A stretch of DNA of 12,340 nt from JANMZR01 sp031383555 (GTDB lineage Bacteria; Bacteroidota; Bacteroidia; Cytophagales; Spirosomataceae): positions 1 through 12,340 of the forward strand of contig JANMZR010000299.1 of assembly GCA_031383555.1 (NCBI GenBank), read 5' to 3'. The notes beneath the pieces are model-generated. The model was not told the DNA's origin, made no database searches, and saw nothing but the letters and a program-made list of their open reading frames with translations. The translations under genes were made by a program, and so were the position numbers. Shown piece by piece: positions 1 to 6,152 of this stretch; position 1 is the stretch's first letter; each line of letters opens with the position of its first letter.

Positions 1-168
1 ATGGAATATGCCATGTGTACGTTGATGTTAGGTGACGGAACTTTAAAAGGAATTTTAGGAACATCAGAATCTGAAATAAAAATTGAATTACCTTTAGCAA
101 AAATAGTTTTAGGAGCCGTTTCTGAGGTTAAATTTTCAAATGAATTGATTGTAATTTTACCAATATAA
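1..168 (+). CDS. 3' end of a plus-strand gene, unidentified
   Basis: The frame is open from base 1 to tandem stops (TAATAA) at 166-171 and gives 55 residues ending in LIVILPI. An ATG lies at base 1, but this is most likely an internal or chance methionine of a gene that begins outside the window. The peptide is a run of short alternating hydrophobic and charged stretches, suggesting a beta-rich C-terminal domain. The layout (YA..., GDGTLK, then a strand pair ending in ILP) faintly recalls the C-terminal beta-sandwich of GH29 alpha-L-fucosidases, but the match is too weak to name it. It converges with the minus-strand genes to its right. No strong terminator follows; only a weak CCAT/ATGG pairing before a short T-run is seen near 177-200. 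Confidence 0.55.
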   Translation: MEYAMCTLMLGDGTLKGILGTSESEIKIELPLAKIVLGAVSEVKFSNELIVILPI

Positions 169-239
169 TAACCGTCCATTTTATTGTTTTGATGGTTTTT
201 AAGGCATGATAATATTTGATGAATGAGATTATTGATTTT

Positions 240-338
240 TTAAAAAAATTTTAAAGGTTTATATTTTTTTTCTCTTTTCCCAGTTTTGGCCGCCTCGTAA
301 ATAGCATCTAAAACTTTTATATCTAACTTTGATGGGCT
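240..338 (-). pseudogene. C-terminal remnant of a Gfo/Idh/MocA-type oxidoreductase
   Basis: On the minus strand a frame ending at a TAA at 240-242 contains VLDAIYEAAKTGKR, followed by a lysine-rich tail. This pattern (small acidic residue, V/L-x-A-I-Y-x-S/A-A-x-T-G-K/R) is the usual last helix and end of Gfo/Idh/MocA family NAD(P)-dependent sugar dehydrogenases. The frame stays open back to about 419, but upstream of about 338 the translation no longer looks like the family. It has no usable start, and the DUF2911 gene begins its 3' end at 428. An alternative frame starting at an ATG near 365 looks coding-like for about 17 residues, which could mean a frameshift. I read this as the stump of a deleted gene. 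The identification rests on about 25 residues, so it is tentative. Confidence 0.5.
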
Positions 339-427
339 TTTTAGGTGTATTATGAAAATATAATAATGGGTCAACCATAATTGTATTTGCTTAAAAACAT
401 TTCTATTTTTTAAGGATAATTAAAATC

Positions 428-1555
428 TCAATTCACATCCCTACCTTCCATTAATTTCTTAATAATGCCTTCAATATTTGTTTTTTCTTGGGCATTATCG
501 CCCACTAAAGTTTGGGCTAATTTTGCATATTTTAATGCATCTTTATACTTTCCCATTGCCGATAAAATACGTGTCATACCTACTTTTGGAGCGTATTCTG
601 TAGGGTACTTACTTTCGTTCAATTTGAATACTTCCATCGCTTCTGGCAGTTTTTTGGCTGCCATTAATTGTTTACCATGGCCATGCACTTCGTTGGCTGA
701 GCCAATACTTACGGCCTGTTTCATAATAGCTGCGGCTTCATCTGTTTTATTCATTTTCTCCAAAAATTTAGATTTTAAACTCAACGTGCCAAAAGTTTTT
801 TCTCCAATAAATGTTTCGCTGATCGCTGATTCTGACCACTTTAAACCTTCCTCCAAATTTGTATTTCTATCCAAACAGTATTGAGCAGCTTGCTGAAAAG
901 CCAGAGATGAAAAGCCTTTATCTGTTCGAATTTCATCTCGAAAACTTGCCAATTGTTGTTGAACCACATCAACAGAGATTTTCACAGGTATTTTCCAATA
1001 TTCCCAAAGTAATGAAAGCTCAGCAGATGATTCGGTTTGGTTTGAAAACTCATATTTTAAGCGCTCAACTAAAGGCTGGCCTTTTACTGGTTTTACAATT
1101 ACCCTTAGAGCGTCTTCAGCTTCAGAATAAGTATAACTACCCCAAGCTGTTGAGTTTTTGGAAAAAATAACAGTTACCTCATTTTCAGAAAGGCCTAAAA
1201 ACAGCCCATAGGTGCCAGCTGGCAGTGTTTTCCCTTCAACTTGCACATCTTTACTAACAGATATATTGGTACATTCATTGGCTCCAGCTCGCCAAGGTGC
1301 TGCTTTTGATGTGCCAAAGCCTTGATCAATAAACCCAAAATGAGCAATTTGTGTACCGAATATTTTACCTTCTCTGCCCTTTACACCAGGCCTACTAAAG
1401 GATACTTTCACATCAGACAGGCCGATTTGTTCAGAAACTGATGCCTTGAAATTACCCCCACTTGGTGTGGTTGTCAATTGAGATTTTAAAGTATAACTAC
1501 TTATAAAACAAATAGTTATAATAAAATAGATTGATTTTTTTGTAAATTCTTCCAT
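428..1555 (-). CDS. Secreted DUF2911 protein with C-terminal TPR-like helices
   Basis: This is a 375-residue protein. Residues 1-25 form a signal peptide: lysines at 6-7, then a hydrophobic run of about residues 9-22, with likely cleavage near SYTLKS|Q. Residues about 40-195 match DUF2911. The visible motifs are SRPGVKGR (54-61), IFG (65-67), PWRAGANE (87-94), a long strand pair with LPAGTYGLF (111-119), WGSYTYSEAEDALRV (138-152) and LLWEYWKIPV near 182-191. Residues about 220-350 are alpha-helical with TPR-like spacing (AAAIMKQAV, PEAMEVFKLNESKYP, GKYKDALKYAKLA). DUF2911 has no established biochemical role; a periplasmic or surface location is inferred from the signal. The start lies 26 bases after the ABC ATPase stop, so co-transcription with it is likely. 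The stop overlaps a 14-base sequence repeated at 11848-11861. Confidence 0.9.
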   Translation of the reverse strand: MEEFTKKSIYFIITICFISSYTLKSQLTTTPSGGNFKASVSEQIGLSDVKVSFSRPGVKGREGKIFGTQIAHFGFIDQGFGTSKAAPWRAGANECTNISVSKDVQVEGKTLPAGTYGLFLGLSENEVTVIFSKNSTAWGSYTYSEAEDALRVIVKPVKGQPLVERLKYEFSNQTESSAELSLLWEYWKIPVKISVDVVQQQLASFRDEIRTDKGFSSLAFQQAAQYCLDRNTNLEEGLKWSESAISETFIGEKTFGTLSLKSKFLEKMNKTDEAAAIMKQAVSIGSANEVHGHGKQLMAAKKLPEAMEVFKLNESKYPTEYAPKVGMTRILSAMGKYKDALKYAKLAQTLVGDNAQEKTNIEGIIKKLMEGRDVN

Positions 1556-1581
1556 TTGTATAAAGTTTAGATTTAATTATT

Positions 1582-2307
1582 TTAATAAATATGAGCCATC
1601 ATACCTGCTTCTACTTTTCGCACGTGTTCATTTATTTTATCGGACTCCACAACACCATCACGCAAGCGAATTATTCTATGAGCATATTGGGCGATTTCGT
1701 CTTCATGGGTAACCACCACAATTGTATTACCTTTTTTATGAAGTTGGTCAAAGAGATCCATTATTTCATATGAAGTTTTGGAATCGAGGTTACCAGTGGG
1801 TTCATCGGCTAATAAAATTGATGGTGTGTTTACCAAAGCTCTGGCCACTGCTACCCGTTGTCGCTGACCTCCTGAAAGCTCATTGGGTTTATGCAAAGCT
1901 CTATTTTCTAATCCAACTCCCTTCAGAGCATTCATGGCTATTTCCGTACGATCGGCTTTGTTATAACCAGCATAAATTAGGGGTAAGGCCACGTTTTCAA
2001 GTGAACTTTGGCGTGGTAGTAGGTTAAATGTTTGGAATACAAAGCCAATTTCTTTGTTTCTAATTTCAGCCAGTTCATTTTCACTCATTTCAGAAACATC
2101 GTGTCCATTCAGTATGTAGGTCCCTGTTGAGGGTGTGTCAAGGCAGCCAATAATGTTCATTAAAGTTGATTTTCCAGAACCAGAGGGTCCCATAAATGCT
2201 ACATATTCACCCCTTTTCACGTTTATTGAAATATCTTTTAAGGCATCAATTACTTCTTCGCCCATCACATATCTTCTCGAAATATTTGTTGTTTCTATTA
2301 TGTTCAT
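1582..2307 (-). CDS. ABC transporter ATP-binding protein, LolD/MacB type
   Basis: This is a complete 241-residue nucleotide-binding subunit. Walker A is GPSGSGKST (40-48), the Q-loop glutamine is Q92 in FQTFNLLPRQ, the signature is LSGGQ (144-148), Walker B is ILLADEP (164-170) with catalytic E169, the D-loop follows as NLDS, and the H-loop is H201. The FVFQ-FNLLP and TGNLDS wording is typical of the LolD/MacB/FtsE-like group, which couple to FtsX-like permeases in lipoprotein release, peptide or macrolide export, or envelope remodelling. No permease lies next to it, so its partner is elsewhere, and this could be a LolD-type or a MacB-type half. The residues after the ATPase core (about 217-241) form a charged tail. 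The start is preceded by a very A-rich 52-base leader after the DinB-like gene, as is usual in Bacteroidota. Confidence 0.93.
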   Translation of the reverse strand: MNIIETTNISRRYVMGEEVIDALKDISINVKRGEYVAFMGPSGSGKSTLMNIIGCLDTPSTGTYILNGHDVSEMSENELAEIRNKEIGFVFQTFNLLPRQSSLENVALPLIYAGYNKADRTEIAMNALKGVGLENRALHKPNELSGGQRQRVAVARALVNTPSILLADEPTGNLDSKTSYEIMDLFDQLHKKGNTIVVVTHEDEIAQYAHRIIRLRDGVVESDKINEHVRKVEAGMMAHIY

Positions 2308-2359
2308 TTACATTAATTCTAATTTTTTTTATTTTTCGTTTTTATTTTTTTAAAGAGCT

Positions 2360-2878
2360 TTACCACCCTATATAACTAGGTGGCTTTTCACCCTTTAATC
2401 TCAAGTAAACGAGTAATTGCGCCCTATGATGAGTTTGGTGGTCGTTTAATAGGGTAATTATTTGTCGTTTAGATAGTTGGCCTGCTGGAAAGTCTACCAA
2501 AAGGTCTAATTCATTAGCATTAAAATTAATTAAAATAGTTGATATATAGGCTAATGATAGGTTCAAAATTTCTACTACTTCTTTACGAGATTTACCTGCT
2601 ATGTCAATTTTTTCAGGAAATGGAGCTGGTAAATTTGATAAAAATTTGCCCCCTAACCAGTTCATATTATTGGCCATATGTACTAATTGCTCCTCAAAAC
2701 TCATTTCGTTTTTGACCGGCTTAAAACCATAATGCTTTTGGGGCATTGCATCCATCACATTTTGGGTATATTCTGTTGCTGATTTCCACTTTGTTGTTGC
2801 TTCTGCAATAAATTTATCTTGCGAAAAAGCAATATTTGAAAAGAGCAAAAAAATCAAAGTTTTTGAAAAAAAATTCAT
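2360..2878 (-). CDS. Secreted DinB-like four-helix protein
   Basis: This is a 172-residue protein with a clear signal peptide at residues 1-19 (hydrophobic TLIFLLFSNIAFS, cleavage near FS|Q). The mature part is helical and fits the DinB/YfiT-like fold: H67 in EEQLVHMANNMNWL, then H147 and H151 in NDHQTHHRAQLLVYLRLKG. These give the three-histidine metal site usual for the family. The ending GEKPPSYIGW is the usual DinB C-terminus, where the helix is followed by a proline-rich stretch. Family members bind a divalent metal; some are thiol-S-transferases (bacillithiol, mycothiol), and many have no known substrate. Export to the periplasm is common for this subgroup in Bacteroidota but differs from the cytoplasmic classical members. 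It is the first gene of the DinB/ABC/DUF2911 trio, 52 bases upstream of the ATPase. Confidence 0.88.
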   Translation of the reverse strand: MNFFSKTLIFLLFSNIAFSQDKFIAEATTKWKSATEYTQNVMDAMPQKHYGFKPVKNEMSFEEQLVHMANNMNWLGGKFLSNLPAPFPEKIDIAGKSRKEVVEILNLSLAYISTILINFNANELDLLVDFPAGQLSKRQIITLLNDHQTHHRAQLLVYLRLKGEKPPSYIGW

Positions 2879-2940
2879 TTTGATATTTCGAATATTTGGA
2901 ATAAAATTTATGGATTAAATTTAATATTTACTTTTAAAAC

Positions 2941-2972
2941 CTAACCCCAATCCTTCTCCCAAGGAGTGGGAG
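2941..2972 (-). repeat. Dispersed repeat, copy 1
   Basis: The minus strand reads CCACTCCTT, then GGG, then AGAAGGATT, then GGGGTTAG. The same two blocks, CCACTCCTT and AGAAGGATT, recur in the same order at 8951-8980 without the GGG. Within copy 1 the arms CTCCC and GGGAG, and also TCCTT and AAGGA, can pair as alternative hairpins. Short G-rich and C-rich palindromic intergenic elements of this kind are common in Bacteroidota genomes. The function is unknown. Confidence 0.7.
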
Positions 2973-3027
2973 TATTATGCTTTTTAAAAGCTATTTCAAT
3001 TTTTAAACCTTCCATATTTTGTGAAGT

Positions 3028-3056
3028 CCTTTAAAATTTAAAGTATATTTAAAAGG
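3028..3056 (-). terminator. Possible AT-rich hairpin after the TPR membrane gene
   Basis: Arms of 10 bases (CCTTTAAAAT and ATTTAAAAGG, one A-A mismatch) surround a 9-base loop, starting 13 bases after the stop of the membrane TPR gene. It contains a smaller odd palindrome, CTTTAAA-A-TTTAAAG. There is no T-run after the hairpin on the minus strand, so it is a weak terminator candidate. AT-rich pairing by chance is also possible. Confidence 0.3.
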
Positions 3057-3069
3057 CAAACATAAAAAT

Positions 3070-5526
3070 TTAATTAAACCCTTCATTGGCTTTTTCCACA
3101 AGCGCAATTTGGGCTTGATAAACGGGAAGAAAGGAATTATATTCAGTTAAATTTGTGGTTTTTAAAGCTACCATTTCGTCTTTAGCATAGGGTAACATAT
3201 GCATTTTGAAGCATTGCAGAATATACAATTTTTGAAGTCGAGGTGATTTTTTATGCCAATGGCGTGCTGTTAAAAGTATACTATAAGCCTCTTTTTCTTG
3301 TTTATTTTGGTTAAAAATAGCGACTGCTTTGTCAATTATATTATCATTAAGTGGGTCGGTTGCGAGTGCCTTTTCAGCTTCCTGTATTGTAATTATTGAG
3401 CCAATATTTATTTGTGAAGGAATTTCGTTGGCCTTTTTCAATAAAGTATTGAATAAAACTTGGTTGTATTTTCCGATTTCAGTTGTGTCAGAATTGGTAT
3501 TTATTATTTCTAAAATCTCTAAAGCATTTAACTTATTTCCTGCATAATATTCATTGAAAATCTGAGCAGTTTGAAGGTCCTTAGCAAGGTTGAAATTCCC
3601 CTCTTTTTCAGCAAATTTTTGAAAATTAAACTCGGTATATTTTTTATTTTTACTATTCGAAAGAGTTTGGTTATAAAGCCAAGCAAAATTGGCCATATTT
3701 AAGGTTGAGTCGCCGTTAAATTGGTATTTATTTGTAGTAATTGAATCATTCTCAGAAATTAACTTTAAAGCTAATATATTGGCGTTGAGTGCATTATACT
3801 TTGATTTTTCACCATCACTGATCATTTCAATTTGTTTATTCTTTATTCCGTTTTTAATCCAAAATGAAATTAAATTTGCCTTTGGAATGTCTTTATTTTC
3901 CGCATTTATTTTGGCTTTTTCCAAATAAAAATACGATGAATCCATGCTTTTCGATTTCTCGAAAATGATAGCCAAATTGTTTTGCAATTCACCAGATTTT
4001 GGATATATTTTTAGGCCATCCTTTAGCGCAAACATGGCTTCAAAAAAGAGATCTTCCTTTTGCAAAGAATTGCTTAAAGCTGCAAATGCAAACGCTGTGG
4101 GCTTTTTTTGTATTGCCAACCTAAAATAAGAACCAGCCGTTGGGTTATCCCCTTGAATGGCTGCCAAAGAAGCCATTCCATAGTTTGATTTATGGTTTTG
4201 TCGCTCATACCCCAAAGCCGTTTTATAATAAGCCTCTGCTAATCTATACTGTTGAGAAGCTACAGAATGGTCGGCAATTGAATTGTAATAGCCTGAAAAA
4301 GATTGCATTACAGGAAAAAACTGGTTGTTCATTAGCATTGCAAAAATAATTAAAATTGCTCCTGCTCTAAAATAATACATGCCAAATTGCAATGGCTTGA
4401 ATACAACTTTAGCCACATCATATTGTTGCATAAATAATGGGAAAAAGTTGAAAAATACATAGGCATAAAAGCATAAACTCATCACAAAATGGATGTAAAC
4501 GATATAGTCTTCCATGGCTTCAATGGCTGGGTCGTTTCCAGTAGAAAATGAATAGGCACATAGGCCCAATGTGATAATGGTTAGGCCTAAAAACAAGTAT
4601 TTTACTTCAATTATTTTGGGTAAAAATGATGAATAAGTAGATTCTTTTTTCCCCAATTGGAAATATCCGATTACAATAGAAATCAATAACAATAAATAAG
4701 GACTCAGGTAAAGCATGTCCCAATTGAGCCATTTGATATTGTGTAGGTGCGTAAGGCCAATGTTTATCAGATAAATGAGCGAGAAAATAGAAAAATTTAA
4801 GAGGCTATTGGTTCCGCCTCCTTTTGTGGTGAGTTGTAAAACTGCCAAAATATTGTCGTACCCAATAAAAAAAATAAATAATAGAGAAATAATAATCGCA
4901 CCAATTGTACTTTTTGAAGCTAATAATAAAAAAGGGTATTGCTCAACCGCAAAGTATATGATAATGAGACCTAAAACAAGAAATAAAAACAAAAAAGCTA
5001 GAAATCTTGTAAGAATATTTGCACTTTGGAAATAGGAATTAAATAAATAGGAGATGGAAATAAAGGCTAACAAAAACACACCTGAATACAGATAATTACT
5101 CTGGCCAAAAAGCTCGTCGACACCCAAACTAACAATGAGTATTATTAAAAAAGTGGTGGCGACATAGTAGTAATAAGCTTGAAATCGGGTAGAAATGGCC
5201 GACAAAAGTGAAAGACCAACTGTAAAAATAGCCACCCAAATCCATGAACCTAGGTGGTTAATTTGCATGTTTGAGGCAATATATTGCTCAGTAACAAAGT
5301 ATACTTTGGCGGGTATTTCAAACGCTTGGCCGGCTATTGAAAATCGATCGACAATGGCTTTAGTATCACCTAAATGACTCATTATCTGCCAATTAATTAC
5401 TTGCTTAATTCCAGTAAACCAGCAAAATAGAAAATAAAGAATGGCTGCAATTCCCATTAAATAAATTGGCCAATAAGCAATGGAATTGTTAAAGTTTGGT
5501 CTTGGATGTTCTCTATTTTGAGTCAT
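3070..5526 (-). CDS. Large polytopic membrane protein with C-terminal TPR domain
   Basis: This is an 818-residue protein. The N-terminal half has about 11 hydrophobic spans, near residues 17-39, 93-113, 117-135, 145-163, 171-192, 205-222, 244-262, 271-290, 308-326, 341-363 and 383-401. A stretch of about 50 residues between the first two spans probably forms a soluble loop. From about residue 413 the sequence is soluble and helical with TPR spacing: YRLAEAYYKTALGYERQ, AGSYFRLAIQKKP, FEAMFALKDGLKIYPKSGELQNNLA. Further helices run to the end (PLNDNIIDKAVAIFNQNKQEKEAY). I do not recognise a named family. It resembles the many Bacteroidota membrane-TPR proteins and lacks any O-antigen ligase signature I can see. 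The start is 86 bases after the YkgJ gene. A weak TACCTTTA promoter-like element lies at 5545-5552 but would leave a very short leader. Confidence 0.88.
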   Translation of the reverse strand: MTQNREHPRPNFNNSIAYWPIYLMGIAAILYFLFCWFTGIKQVINWQIMSHLGDTKAIVDRFSIAGQAFEIPAKVYFVTEQYIASNMQINHLGSWIWVAIFTVGLSLLSAISTRFQAYYYYVATTFLIILIVSLGVDELFGQSNYLYSGVFLLAFISISYLFNSYFQSANILTRFLAFLFLFLVLGLIIIYFAVEQYPFLLLASKSTIGAIIISLLFIFFIGYDNILAVLQLTTKGGGTNSLLNFSIFSLIYLINIGLTHLHNIKWLNWDMLYLSPYLLLLISIVIGYFQLGKKESTYSSFLPKIIEVKYLFLGLTIITLGLCAYSFSTGNDPAIEAMEDYIVYIHFVMSLCFYAYVFFNFFPLFMQQYDVAKVVFKPLQFGMYYFRAGAILIIFAMLMNNQFFPVMQSFSGYYNSIADHSVASQQYRLAEAYYKTALGYERQNHKSNYGMASLAAIQGDNPTAGSYFRLAIQKKPTAFAFAALSNSLQKEDLFFEAMFALKDGLKIYPKSGELQNNLAIIFEKSKSMDSSYFYLEKAKINAENKDIPKANLISFWIKNGIKNKQIEMISDGEKSKYNALNANILALKLISENDSITTNKYQFNGDSTLNMANFAWLYNQTLSNSKNKKYTEFNFQKFAEKEGNFNLAKDLQTAQIFNEYYAGNKLNALEILEIINTNSDTTEIGKYNQVLFNTLLKKANEIPSQINIGSIITIQEAEKALATDPLNDNIIDKAVAIFNQNKQEKEAYSILLTARHWHKKSPRLQKLYILQCFKMHMLPYAKDEMVALKTTNLTEYNSFLPVYQAQIALVEKANEGFN

Positions 5527-5612
5527 AATGTTTTTGATAATACATAAAGGTATTAAAACGAATTATATCCTAGAAATTGTACGTGTTTATTTTGATGTTA
5601 ATTTGGGTGACC

Positions 5613-6116
5613 TTACAAAATCCTTCCACTAAGATTTTTATCGGTTGGGTATATGCTTTTCAACTTTTCCACTATTTGTGCCACGGCTGGGCATACGACT
5701 GTGTTTTCTAAAGTTAAATCCAATATTTGGGTCATTCTTTTGCGATTGGTATGTGGGTATTCACGGCAGGCACGTGGACGTACTTCATAAATATGGCAAT
5801 AGTTATCAGTACCTAAAAATGAACAAGGGGCCGTTTTTAATACTTGAAAATTGTCTTCGTCGACACGCAAGTATTTTTCTGAAAAGTCTGATGGGCTCAT
5901 TTTCAGATGTTTAGCAATTCTATCAACATCCGTATCAATAAAAATAGGGCTTGTGGTTTTACAGCAATTACCACATTCAAGGCAATCGATTTTTTCAAAA
6001 GCAGCGTCATGCAAGTTCCTAAAAGTATCATCTAAGTCTTTAGGAGCTTTTGCTTTGAGCTTTTTAAGAAATTCTTTATTGGCTTTGTATTGCTTGTCAA
6101 CAATGGTTTTTTGCAT
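5613..6116 (-). CDS. YkgJ-family cysteine-cluster protein
   Basis: This is a 167-residue protein of the CxxCxxCC (YkgJ, PF03692-type) family. The cysteines are C45, C48, C51 and C52 in CLECGNCC, then C98 in APCSFL, C107 in NYCHIY, C117 in RPRACREYPH and C142 in VCPA. This eight-cysteine order is complete for the family, which is proposed to bind zinc or an iron-sulfur cluster and whose biochemical role is unsettled. The N-terminal 40 residues are lysine-rich and helical. There is no signal peptide, so it is cytoplasmic. It starts 36 bases after the glycosidase stop, so it is probably on the same transcript. Nothing in the sequence explains a functional link to a glycosidase. Confidence 0.93.
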   Translation of the reverse strand: MQKTIVDKQYKANKEFLKKLKAKAPKDLDDTFRNLHDAAFEKIDCLECGNCCKTTSPIFIDTDVDRIAKHLKMSPSDFSEKYLRVDEDNFQVLKTAPCSFLGTDNYCHIYEVRPRACREYPHTNRKRMTQILDLTLENTVVCPAVAQIVEKLKSIYPTDKNLSGRIL

Positions 6117-6152
6117 ATTTTTTTCCAGAAAAATCCGAAAGATTAGAATTCT

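Noticed and set aside
859..1170. Plus-strand open frame of 103 codons inside the DUF2911 gene
   Set aside because: It is a shadow of the minus-strand gene, which has a signal peptide and recognisable domain motifs. The plus frame has none.
2308..2359. A long T-rich tract (A-rich on the coding strand) between the DinB-like and ABC genes, considered as a slippage or regulatory site
   Set aside because: A-rich leaders are normal before Bacteroidota start codons. No repeat unit or hairpin is visible.
2941..3015. A 24-codon minus-strand ORF starting at an ATG at 3013-3015, ending in NTPTPWEKDWG
   Set aside because: Its 3' half is the dispersed repeat itself, which gives this sort of Pro/Trp-rich translation by chance. 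It has no recognisable domain.
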